NCBI GenBank assembly: GCA_964594905.1
Contig: CAZQOI010000081.1
Span: 1 to 12,300 of the forward strand
Length of the DNA stretch: 12,300 nucleotides
Origin: Granulosicoccus sp964594905
Lineage (GTDB): Bacteria; Pseudomonadota; Gammaproteobacteria; Granulosicoccales; Granulosicoccaceae
Reading direction: 5' to 3'
The translations under genes and the position numbers were made by a program. Numbering within the stretch: the first letter of the stretch is position 1; every line of letters starts with the position of its first letter. Below, piece by piece: positions 1-6,998 of this stretch. Under the pieces are notes generated by a model that saw only the letters and a program-made list of their open reading frames with translations, was not told the origin of the DNA and made no database searches.

Positions 1-407
1 GCGGTGAGTGGTGCGTCTGATACCACTAATGGGAATTCGTTTGAGTCTATATCCGCGACTGTGACTCTCACAGTGGTACTACCATTACTGAGTCCAGTTA
101 GGGTGCCGTTATCATCAACCGATGCAATAGCGGGGTTATCGACAGACCATCGACGATCGCTTGTCGACAAATTAAAAACCTCATCGTTAATATTGCTGCC
201 TTCAAGTCGCAATGTATATTGCTGCCCGATATTCAGAACCAAGTCGTCAAGATCACCTGTGGGTACGGTGACGGTTAACGACGCCAAGCCAGATTGAGAC
301 GCTTCAATCGCCTCTTCAAACGGTCGTGCATCTCCTGAGCAAGCACTGATACCGCTGGCAAGCAATGCGATGCTAACCAGCAGGCGATAACGTTCCAAGC
401 TAATCAC
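1..407 (-). CDS. Lipoprotein with bacterial Ig-like (BIG2) domain, C-terminus outside window
   Basis: Partial gene: 135 codons are visible and the 3' end lies beyond the left edge. The start is GTG at 407-405, which overlaps the TGA of the upstream barrel gene as GTGA. A GAGGA ribosome site at 419-415 with a 7-nt spacer supports this start. Residues 1-23 form a lipoprotein signal, with a basic N-region, a hydrophobic stretch (LLVSIALLASG) and the lipobox ISAC ending at Cys23. Ser follows the Cys, which favours outer-membrane rather than inner-membrane retention. Residues about 44-128 resemble a BIG2 fold: a strand, then a WSVDNPAIASVDDNGTL-type core (residues 87-103) and a G-x-S-TTV strand. 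Such domains occur in surface adhesins and cell-envelope proteins. The role is unknown. The tight coupling suggests it works with the barrel protein next to it. Confidence 0.8.
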   Translation of the reverse strand, partial: MISLERYRLLVSIALLASGISACSGDARPFEEAIEASQSGLASLTVTVPTGDLDDLVLNIGQQYTLRLEGSNINDEVFNLSTSDRRWSVDNPAIASVDDNGTLTGLSNGSTTVRVTVADIDSNEFPLVVSDAPLT

Positions 408-1048
408 GGCGATATCCTCAAGCCAAGCACAATACCGTCTACGTTTATTGGTTCGTCAGCATAGTAAGACCGGTATTCGATGCTGACAGCTAATTGAGGT
501 ACCCGTTTAAGCTGTTGGACGATACCGACACTCACTCGAGCACCACGAAAATCCTCCTCTATGACGGCATTCGCGGGTGTTGCGCCTCTGGCAGTCTGGG
601 TCAAGGTGTAATCGACCAAACCAAGAACGACATAGCCACTTAGACCATCTCGCGGCGGTGATTGGAACCGCGCTGCAATACCAAACGAAGACGTGAGTTC
701 CATATCAAACCCGGCGTTGTCTTCATCACTTAACGCGGCGTCGGCAAATACCTCGATTCCAATGTTGGGAAGAACAAATACGCCAGCGGTCACACTGGCA
801 AACAATGGAAAAAAATCAAGATCCGTTAGCCGAATACTCGCTGCGCCAAAATGAAGCTCACCGTAGACAGACGAACGAGCGTCTGGAAAACCGAGCAAGC
901 CATCGCCAGAATTTCTCTCAGACGCGGATACCCATCCGTTTGAGCCAATCCACAGCGCTATCGTAAACAGCGCCTGATACTTCCATTTAACGTCACTGAT
1001 GCGCACTAATAAATCTGCCGAGAACTGATGAATTAACAAAGATAGCAT
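404..1048 (-). CDS. Putative small outer-membrane beta-barrel protein
   Basis: A 214-residue reading if started at ATG 1048. A GTG at 1006 (residue 15) gives a cleaner 200-residue protein that begins MRISDVKWKY and runs straight into a signal peptide (hydrophobic QALFTIALWIGSNGW, cleavage after VSA at about residue 28 of the short form). Neither start has a strong ribosome site, so I keep the longer limits but favour 1006. The mature part shows alternating amphipathic strands with Gly and aromatic residues (GELHFGAAS, ASVTAGVFVLP, FGIAARFQS, SGYVVLGLVDYTL, ARVSVGIVQQL, LAVSIEYRSYY, GIVLGLRISP). This matches an eight-stranded OmpA/Opa-like barrel (OMP_b-brl type). The last residue is Pro, not the usual Phe or Trp. 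It overlaps the downstream lipoprotein gene by 4 nt. The specific role is unknown. Confidence 0.7.
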   Translation of the reverse strand: MLSLLIHQFSADLLVRISDVKWKYQALFTIALWIGSNGWVSASERNSGDGLLGFPDARSSVYGELHFGAASIRLTDLDFFPLFASVTAGVFVLPNIGIEVFADAALSDEDNAGFDMELTSSFGIAARFQSPPRDGLSGYVVLGLVDYTLTQTARGATPANAVIEEDFRGARVSVGIVQQLKRVPQLAVSIEYRSYYADEPINVDGIVLGLRISP

Positions 1049-1113
1049 CCAGCCAATGTACTGTGCAGAGAGTCTACGGTGACGTAACGGTGAGACTGCC
1101 GGTCAAGACGCTC

Positions 1114-1133
1114 AAAAGCACCCCTGATGGCGC
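1114..1133 (-). terminator. Weak candidate rho-independent terminator after the DUF1223 gene
   Basis: On the minus strand GCGCC (1133-1129) pairs with GGTGC (1122-1118) around a 6-nt loop, one pair being G-U, and TTTT follows at 1117-1114. The stem is only 5 bp, so it may cause partial termination at best. It lies 44-64 nt past the DUF1223 stop and upstream of the barrel gene, so it could separate two transcription units. Confidence 0.3.
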
Positions 1134-1176
1134 CTGAATCGGGTAATCCGTGCGAGGAGCGTTGACGTTTAGAAAT

Positions 1177-1935
1177 CTAGGGGCAACTGGCTGCGGCATA
1201 GACAGGATTCAAAGCAATATCCTGAATCAACACGACGCAACCCATATCGCTGCCAGGCTTATCGATACTGAAGGTCATCTTTGCGTCTGTGCCAACGAGG
1301 CCGAGTCGCTTCACAGCTGTTGCTACATGATGGTTGGTCAGTGTCTTATGGCGATTTTCCCCACCGGTTATCTTGGTGACAGTTTTGTCTATGTAATCAA
1401 CCAGCAGTACCTCAGCGCCCTCTGCTCGAGCACGATCAGCTTCACTACCGCTGACGCTTATGGTTAATGCCCCACCATTCGCCTCAGCAATATCAATGGT
1501 CATGACAGACTGAATGCCATATTTCAATGCTTTGGAGATCCTGCGTTTGTCAGAACCAACAGCTGCTACCCGCCCATTGATAACAGCCTGCGGTGTGTAA
1601 ACACCTGGGCGCCCACGCAAACCCACCTTGTTATAAAGGCGTTGACGGTCCGAATAGGCAGATTGAGAGTAAGGATCAACAAAGTTGCCGTCACTACCGT
1701 GTACCAGAGTGTCCCAGTAATCGACGTGATATTCGATCATCAACAGCTCTTCATCGGCGTCAACCAATGTAGCGATCAGATCATCGGCTTTTGGACAAGC
1801 GGAACAGCCAAGCGAGGTGAACAATTCGATGAGTTTGAGTGGCTTCTCAGCAGCGTGACCGACATTGAACACGGACGACATCAGCAGCGTCAATGCTGCC
1901 AGACTTCGCATCAAATACGGGTTTTGAATATCCAT
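1177..1935 (-). CDS. Exported DUF1223 family protein, thioredoxin-like fold with CSAC motif
   Basis: A 252-residue protein from ATG 1935. A TTG at 1977 would extend it by 14 residues, but those would only pad a normal signal peptide, and AGAGGA plus CAGGT lie ahead of the ATG. Residues 1-29 are a signal peptide (hydrophobic SLAALTLLMSSVF, cleavage near GHA-A), so the mature protein is periplasmic or secreted. The DUF1223 (PF06764) signature is clear: IELFTSLGCSACPKAD at residues 36-51 with Cys44 and Cys47, EYHVDYWD at 68-75, SDRQRLY at 95-101, and GVYTPQAVINGR at 111-122. The CxxC sits after the first strand, as in thioredoxins, but no substrate or reaction is established for the family. Two further cysteines lie near the C-terminus (Cys233 and Cys251, next to last). 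It follows the photolyase gene by 66 nt, probably in the same transcript. Confidence 0.88.
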   Translation of the reverse strand: MDIQNPYLMRSLAALTLLMSSVFNVGHAAEKPLKLIELFTSLGCSACPKADDLIATLVDADEELLMIEYHVDYWDTLVHGSDGNFVDPYSQSAYSDRQRLYNKVGLRGRPGVYTPQAVINGRVAAVGSDKRRISKALKYGIQSVMTIDIAEANGGALTISVSGSEADRARAEGAEVLLVDYIDKTVTKITGGENRHKTLTNHHVATAVKRLGLVGTDAKMTFSIDKPGSDMGCVVLIQDIALNPVYAAASCP

Positions 1936-2001
1936 GCTACCTGAGTTCCTCTGGGGCTCAGTTGGTTCCACAGTCAACTAACAATTTAGCCAATTTACCG
2001 G

Positions 2002-3468
2002 TCACGCTTGTTTGATAGTTGCAAAGGCATCCAGCGCTCTCTGGCGGCTGGTTTTCAGATCAACCAACGGTGGTGGGTAGAGTAGTTTACGCCTTAATTC
2101 TTCATCAAGCTCCCACGGCTTATGCAAATATTTTCCCATATCGTGATTTTTCGCAAATTCAGCGATCTCTGGTACCCAGCGTTTGACATACTCGCCCTTG
2201 GCATCAAATTTTTCGCCCTGCAACACCGGGTTAAAAACACGAAAGAAAGGTGCTGCATCTGCACCACAACCTGCTGTCCATTGCCATCCCATCGTATTGC
2301 TCGCGAGATCGGCATCGACCAAAGTGTCCCGAAACCAATCTTCTCCGCTTCGCCACGAAATCAAGAGGTTCTTGATCAGGAAAGAAGCGACAATCATTCG
2401 CACGCGATTATGCATCCAACCTGTGGCATATAATTCGCGCATGCCCGCATCCACAATCGGGATACCCGTCATGCCTTGCTGCCAGGCGCGTAAATTGGCG
2501 CGGCTTTTATTCTTCCACGGAAAATGAGTGAAACGAGCGTCCAGTGGTTTGCGCAAGGTAGTCGGAAAAAAATACAGCAGGCTGTGAGCAAACTCACGCC
2601 AAACAATTTCCTTTGCAAAGGTTTCTTCGTTGGGCGACAACGCACTTAAGGAACGACCATCAAGTAGTCGATACAAAGCTTGCCGAGGACTGATTTCACC
2701 AAAGTGTAAATGTGGTGATAATCGAGAGGTACCAGCAATCGATGGAACATCCCTGCCCTCTTTGTAAAAATGTACAGCGTCCTTGTTGAAGCGAGTCAGA
2801 CGTTTCACTGCAGCCGACTCGCCTACCTTCCAATCAGACATCATGGATCGGTGCCAATCGCCTTCCACAGAGGATGGCTCTAGATTGAACGCATCGATCG
2901 TCATAAAGGAATAAGCGCCTTTTTTTCTTTTATTAGTAATCCAACAAGTCATCGAACGAGGTGCCGACATCGGCTTGACAAGCGCCGGTGTTTCGTCAAG
3001 CACACGAGCCATGGCTCGCCAGAATGGGGTAAACACTCGATAGGGAGTTCCGTCGCTTTTGACCGTGTCCCAGGGTTCAAGCAACAAGGACGCATTGAAC
3101 GAACGAGGGTTCAATTCAGTTAAAGCTGTTTTTATTTTCTTGTCTCGCTTGATCGATACCGGGTCGTAACAACGGTTCCAGTAGAGCCTTGTCGCACCCG
3201 TGGATATCGCTATCTCGGACAAGACTTGCTCCGGGTCACCTTGTGCCAAAAACAGCCGCCCACCCTTTTTGCTGAAGGCTGCATCGAGCTGTGTTAACGA
3301 GTGATGTAACCAAACCCTGCTGGCCGCGCCAAGTCGACTAACTGATTCCTTATTAGGATCGTCTATGAATAGAGGCAGTATTTCATCGCATTCTCGAATA
3401 GCTTCACTCAGCGCTGGATTATCGGCAAGCCTTAGATCCTGTCGAAACCAGACGATTCCAACACTCAT
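2002..3468 (-). CDS. phrB: Deoxyribodipyrimidine photolyase, class I (CPD type)
   Basis: A 488-residue light-driven DNA repair enzyme that splits cyclobutane pyrimidine dimers using reduced FAD. Residues 1-165 form the Rossmann-like antenna domain (starts VGIVWFRQDLRLADNPAL). From about residue 220 it is the helical FAD-binding domain, with TSRLSPHLHFGEISPR (247-262), GIPIVDAGMREL (335-346), GWMHNRVRM (350-358) and the signature SNTMGWQW (390-397). Matched to the E. coli enzyme, the electron-transfer tryptophan triad is present as Trp318, Trp372 and Trp395. The flavin-contacting Asn378 corresponds to Asn391. Length is normal for the family (about 470-490). The ATG overlaps the stop of the acetate kinase-PduL gene as ATGA and has only a weak ribosome site, so translation is probably coupled. 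A cryptochrome-like signalling role cannot be excluded from sequence, but the CPD-type motifs favour repair. Confidence 0.94.
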   Translation of the reverse strand: MSVGIVWFRQDLRLADNPALSEAIRECDEILPLFIDDPNKESVSRLGAASRVWLHHSLTQLDAAFSKKGGRLFLAQGDPEQVLSEIAISTGATRLYWNRCYDPVSIKRDKKIKTALTELNPRSFNASLLLEPWDTVKSDGTPYRVFTPFWRAMARVLDETPALVKPMSAPRSMTCWITNKRKKGAYSFMTIDAFNLEPSSVEGDWHRSMMSDWKVGESAAVKRLTRFNKDAVHFYKEGRDVPSIAGTSRLSPHLHFGEISPRQALYRLLDGRSLSALSPNEETFAKEIVWREFAHSLLYFFPTTLRKPLDARFTHFPWKNKSRANLRAWQQGMTGIPIVDAGMRELYATGWMHNRVRMIVASFLIKNLLISWRSGEDWFRDTLVDADLASNTMGWQWTAGCGADAAPFFRVFNPVLQGEKFDAKGEYVKRWVPEIAEFAKNHDMGKYLHKPWELDEELRRKLLYPPPLVDLKTSRQRALDAFATIKQA

Positions 3469-5252
3469 GTCTTCGGTTTGACGACCGCATGTGAATTTTC
3501 GACACTTTGCAAAGACACATCATCGTCAACATCGATGGGCGACAATCCACCCGTCGCAGCACGACCCAGTTCAGCCGCGTTGGCTTCGTCAGTATCTATA
3601 TGCATTTCAAGCTTGTAGCTATCCTTGACACGAATAAGTACGTCACCAAAAACCAGATCCCTCGAACCACCGACAATCGAGACAGATACTTCATCTTTGT
3701 CAGCCACAGAAAATCGCTTCGCATCATCACTATGCATATGTATGTGTCGCCGCGCGCAGATTAAGCCCTCTGTCAGCACGACGTTACCTGCAGGCCCTTC
3801 CAGAGTGATCGGTGCAGAGCCGCGTACATTTCCGGAATCGCGAACCGGTGCATCAACCCCGAGTCGAAATTCATCGGTTCTTGATATTTCAATCTGATCA
3901 ACTGAGCGTAGAGGCCCAAGCAAACGTACGCCTTCTATGCGATCTCTTGGCCCAATCAGGTTGACCTTCTCCACACAGGCGTATTGCCCTGGCTGCGACA
4001 AGTCCTTGTGCGGAGTGGGTTCTGCATCCTTGCCAAACAGCTGTTTGAATGTGTCTTCAGTCAAGTGACAGTGACGCCCACTGACAGCGATCGGAATGCT
4101 GAGATCCGAAGCAGCGCGATCAGCATTGAGCAACTCACGAGTCTGTTGTGAAATCATCAGCTCTTCATTGGTTTTGACAACAATCGCTTCAACGCGTGAC
4201 CGTTCAGTTGTTATCAACGCATACTCATTGTCGTTGCGAACACTCGCATCTCGATTGCGATCCTCATCAAGGATAACGCCAAGAAACTCCAGACGTTGCA
4301 GAATACGTCCACGCATACTGGCGCTGTTTTCGCCTATGCCACCGGTAAATACAACAGCGTCAACCCCGCCCATCGCAGCCGCATAAGCACCAATATACTT
4401 TCTGGCTCGATGTGCAAAAACATTGATAGCGAGTCGGGCACGATCATGACCATCAGCTGCAGCCGCTTCAATTTCTCGTAAATCGTTACCAAGCCCGGAT
4501 AAACCAGCAAGACCACTTCGATGATTAAGTAACTCATCAAGCTCATCAACACTCATACCGTCGCGCAGCAGTCCAAGCACCACGCCAGCATCAACATCGC
4601 CTGAGCGTGTTCCCATTACCAAACCTTCAAGCGGTGTGTTGCCCATACTGGTTTCAGCTGAACGGCCAAATTCAACGGCACATGCACTTGCGCCATTACC
4701 AAGATGCAGCGTGATAAGACGAAGCTCATTCAATGGACGTTCAAGAAATTTGGATGCGATACCTGCTGCATACTCGTGCGAGATACCGTGAAACCCATAG
4801 CGACGGATACCGTGCTTTTCAGCAACTGCTTGATCGATGGCATAGTTGGTTGAGCGACGCGGCATACGTGCATGAAACGCCGTGTCAAAAACAGCTACCT
4901 GCGGTATTCCAGGCAACGCCGAAGCCGCTGCTTCAATAGCGGCAAGACTGTAGGGGTTGTGCATTGGCGCATCCGGAATATAGGTTCGAATGGCTTCAAG
5001 CACTGTTGGCGTTATAAGCTGTGGCGTGTGGTAGTCAGGACCGCCATGTACAACTCGATGGCCAAGAGCATCAACCGAGTACTTTGCCAGCTCATCAAGG
5101 ATATCCTTGATAGCTTCACCATGGGTACCGGCACGCGCAGATGCATCACTACCGAGTCGCTCTCGCTTACCACTTGTCTGGATATCACCATTGCCGTCAA
5201 ACAATGCGTACTTGATACTCGATGAACCACAGTTGATAACCAGAATATTCAT
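3465..5252 (-). CDS. Bifunctional fusion: acetate kinase (AckA) + PduL-type phosphate acyltransferase
   Basis: A 595-residue protein from ATG 5252. Residues 1-375 are acetate/propionate kinase, opening with the phosphate-binding VINCGSSSIKY. Catalytic residues match the Methanosarcina enzyme with a constant offset: Asn7, Arg66 (Arg91), Asp123 (Asp148), His155 (His180), Arg216 (Arg241) and Glu363 (Glu384). GGIGEN is at 304-309. A 10-residue linker leads to a PduL domain (two PF06130-type halves, about 385-567). It has HCH at 394-396, Arg449, Glu455, HIH at 503-505 and His551, which correspond to the two zinc sites and catalytic Arg of structurally studied PduL. The first half converts acyl-phosphate and ADP to ATP and carboxylate; the second exchanges CoA for phosphate on acyl-CoA. 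Together they run the whole acetyl-CoA/acetate interconversion. There is no encapsulation peptide and no shell gene nearby, so it is probably cytosolic. Frame-reading up to 5417 adds 55 unrelated residues and starts upstream of the predicted promoter. Confidence 0.93.
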   Translation of the reverse strand: MNILVINCGSSSIKYALFDGNGDIQTSGKRERLGSDASARAGTHGEAIKDILDELAKYSVDALGHRVVHGGPDYHTPQLITPTVLEAIRTYIPDAPMHNPYSLAAIEAAASALPGIPQVAVFDTAFHARMPRRSTNYAIDQAVAEKHGIRRYGFHGISHEYAAGIASKFLERPLNELRLITLHLGNGASACAVEFGRSAETSMGNTPLEGLVMGTRSGDVDAGVVLGLLRDGMSVDELDELLNHRSGLAGLSGLGNDLREIEAAAADGHDRARLAINVFAHRARKYIGAYAAAMGGVDAVVFTGGIGENSASMRGRILQRLEFLGVILDEDRNRDASVRNDNEYALITTERSRVEAIVVKTNEELMISQQTRELLNADRAASDLSIPIAVSGRHCHLTEDTFKQLFGKDAEPTPHKDLSQPGQYACVEKVNLIGPRDRIEGVRLLGPLRSVDQIEISRTDEFRLGVDAPVRDSGNVRGSAPITLEGPAGNVVLTEGLICARRHIHMHSDDAKRFSVADKDEVSVSIVGGSRDLVFGDVLIRVKDSYKLEMHIDTDEANAAELGRAATGGLSPIDVDDDVSLQSVENSHAVVKPKT

Positions 5253-5328
5253 ATGTAAACCACTGAGTCCTGTTTGGTGATGCGCCGGCTCACGATTCCT
5301 AAGAGTTGGTACGTCAAGCCAACGCGGC

Positions 5329-5355
5329 ATTATAAACGGTCGTCCAACGTAGCAA
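5329..5355 (-). promoter_or_regulatory. Candidate sigma-70 promoter of the acetate kinase-PduL operon
   Basis: The minus strand carries a perfect -10 TATAAT at 5334-5329. A TTGCTA -35 (4 of 6 matches) lies at 5355-5350, with a short 15-nt spacer. Transcription would start near 5322 and give a leader of about 70 nt before ATG 5252. This supports that start over the upstream in-frame ATG at 5417. Confidence 0.5.
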
Positions 5356-5448
5356 CAGCAGATCACAATCCGACGACGTCTGAACAATTCAAAGTACAAG
5401 GGCAAATGGAGGCCCAAACCGAAAACGAAACCTGAATTGGTGATATGA

Positions 5449-5469
5449 CCGTTTGCAGCTCTGAAACGG
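5449..5469. repeat. Inverted repeat, 6-9-6 dyad in the divergent promoter region
   Basis: CCGTTT (5449-5454) and AAACGG (5464-5469) form a perfect 6-bp dyad around a 9-nt centre. There is no U-tract, so it is not a terminator. Its place between two divergent units makes it a possible operator, but a repeat this short can occur by chance. Confidence 0.35.
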
Positions 5470-5589
5470 CTCAGAACGTCGACCAGTTCACGTTAGCCGG
5501 TAATTATTCACAACTTTAGCCTCTATCCGCCCGACTACAATTATTAAGTGGTCGTCTATCTGAAGCGATGACCTGTCAGCGAACATTTC

Positions 5590-6981
5590 ATGACCTCACC
5601 ATCGACAAACCAGGGATTTCAGCCTCGCCTCAGCGCCGTGCCTCGGTATCTGTCGGCGGTACTCAGCCAAGGGCTGGTTAGCGGCTTCCATTTCGTCCTG
5701 AATCTCGTCCTGGTCAGGGTACTGCTCGCTGAGGACTTCGGCGTGTTTGCACTCACCTTCGTTATTGCGATCATGGTCAATTCGATCAGCAATGCCTTGT
5801 TCTCTACTCCACTTTGTGTATACGCACCGGCAGCTCGCACCCTTGACGAGCGCCAACATACCGAATCACTACTGACCACCTTAATGGCCTTTCTGTTGGG
5901 AGCTGCCATGTGCCTGGGACTCATGGTCATGTTCAGCATTGGTAACGGTGCAATGGATCTGCGCACATTGGTTGCCGCCCTCGGCTTCACTATTGCCTAT
6001 CTTGCGCGACAATACAGTCGTAGCGTTGGCTATGCTCGATTTGATGTGACATCAGTGTTGCTTGGGGACATGATGTACGTGGTGAGTGGCGCTGCGCTGA
6101 TCAGTCTGCTTCTAATGCATGGAATCGCACTCACCGTATTCGAAGTATTGACCGTACTGACGATTGCTAACGCCTTGGGCGTATTGACTGAAATCACCCG
6201 CCTACCTGCTCCCATTCCGTTGATGTCGATTGGTCACGCACTAAAAGATTACCGACCAATCTGGTTCCAGTCGCGTTGGGCATTGATTGGTGCTGTTACA
6301 ACAGTGCTGGTATCGCAAGCGCACAGTTTGATCGTCGCGACTCTGGAAGGACCTGGTGCGTTTGCGCCGCTGGCAGCTGGCTTTGTGCTGTTTGGTCCGG
6401 TGCGAGTCGTGTTCATGACAATCCAGAACGTGATCAAACCCGAAATGGCACTGTCAATCGCCAATGGACGTTCGCGAGTGGCTGCACGACAAATGATTAT
6501 GGTCAGCGCGATTTCCATGGCATCGATTGCGACGCTTGCAGTCCTGACCCTCCTCGCGTGGCCATTACTCCACGAATTGCTCTACCAGGATCAATACAGC
6601 GACGCATCAATGCGCGAAATAGTCCTGCTCTGGGCTGCAATCACATTTATAGCCGCTGTGCAAAACGGCCCTTTTGCTGCCCTGCAATCGCTTAAGGCAT
6701 TCAAACCCTTGGCAATGACCACGGTATACGGCTCCGCCTTGAGCGTGGCCTTGGTGACGTTGGCGGTTGTGAACCTGCCTACCCACCTGTCCATCCTTGG
6801 TGTATTCGCCGCTGAATCTTTTGTTGCGGTCTGGGTAGTGTTTCTGAGCTTTAGGCTGTTTTCTTCGCTTAAGTCTGGCAATGAACTCGCTTCAGAAAGC
6901 AATAAATCAGACAACCCAGCTGACGACCCCGCCGAAGATCAAAACCACGACGGGTCCCAACCTTCTTCGAACCCAATCTGA
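5590..6981 (+). CDS. Polysaccharide flippase, MOP superfamily (Wzx/O-antigen transporter-like)
   Basis: A 463-residue polytopic inner-membrane protein. Hydrophobic segments occur along most of its length, for example residues 30-46, 51-71, 94-117, 125-140, 153-176, 180-200, 230-250, 257-278, 301-325, 343-360, 376-395 and 400-424. This fits the 12-14 helices of the MOP/polysaccharide transport family. The opening LSQGLVSGFHFVLNLVLVRV followed by LAEDFGVFALTF is characteristic of Wzx-like proteins, where a helix ends before an E-(D/E)-(F/Y)-G motif. The family moves undecaprenyl-linked oligosaccharides from the inner to the outer face of the membrane. Residues 425-463 are a hydrophilic tail rich in Asp, Glu, Asn and Ser, probably cytosolic and disordered. 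It is the first gene of a rightward operon, 17 nt ahead of the formyltransferase. The substrate cannot be read from sequence. Confidence 0.82.
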   Translation: MTSPSTNQGFQPRLSAVPRYLSAVLSQGLVSGFHFVLNLVLVRVLLAEDFGVFALTFVIAIMVNSISNALFSTPLCVYAPAARTLDERQHTESLLTTLMAFLLGAAMCLGLMVMFSIGNGAMDLRTLVAALGFTIAYLARQYSRSVGYARFDVTSVLLGDMMYVVSGAALISLLLMHGIALTVFEVLTVLTIANALGVLTEITRLPAPIPLMSIGHALKDYRPIWFQSRWALIGAVTTVLVSQAHSLIVATLEGPGAFAPLAAGFVLFGPVRVVFMTIQNVIKPEMALSIANGRSRVAARQMIMVSAISMASIATLAVLTLLAWPLLHELLYQDQYSDASMREIVLLWAAITFIAAVQNGPFAALQSLKAFKPLAMTTVYGSALSVALVTLAVVNLPTHLSILGVFAAESFVAVWVVFLSFRLFSSLKSGNELASESNKSDNPADDPAEDQNHDGSQPSSNPI

Positions 6982-6998
6982 GCAACGATACTGTACTG

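Larger units (their letters stand above)
5253..5589. other. Divergent intergenic region between acetate kinase-PduL and flippase genes
   Basis: These 337 bases hold no convincing gene. They contain the leftward candidate promoter at 5329-5355 and an inverted repeat at 5449-5469. Near the right end, TACAAT at 5536-5541 could be a -10 for the flippase operon, but no good -35 sits 16-18 nt upstream; TTCACA at 5507-5512 is 23 nt away. No strong ribosome site precedes the flippase ATG. Confidence 0.6.

Noticed and set aside
1150..1467. Rightward 105-residue open frame with several cysteines
   Set aside because: It is antisense to the DUF1223 gene, whose conserved motifs explain this stretch.
1936..1977. 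TTG start at 1977 for the DUF1223 gene
   Set aside because: It adds 14 polar residues ahead of a normal signal peptide, while ATG 1935 has purine-rich ribosome-site sequence upstream.
3465..5252. Bacterial microcompartment locus because of the PduL domain
   Set aside because: There are no shell proteins, aldehyde dehydrogenase or signature enzyme in the window, and PduL here is an internal fused domain without an encapsulation peptide.
5253..5417. In-frame 55-residue N-terminal extension of the acetate kinase-PduL protein starting at 5417
   Set aside because: The extension has no family similarity, runs through the predicted TATAAT promoter, and acetate kinases begin at MNILVINCGSSS as seen from 5252.
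5507..5541. Promoter TTCACA ... TACAAT for the flippase operon
   Set aside because: The spacing is 23 nt, too long for a sigma-70 promoter; the -10-like element is mentioned only in the intergenic entry.
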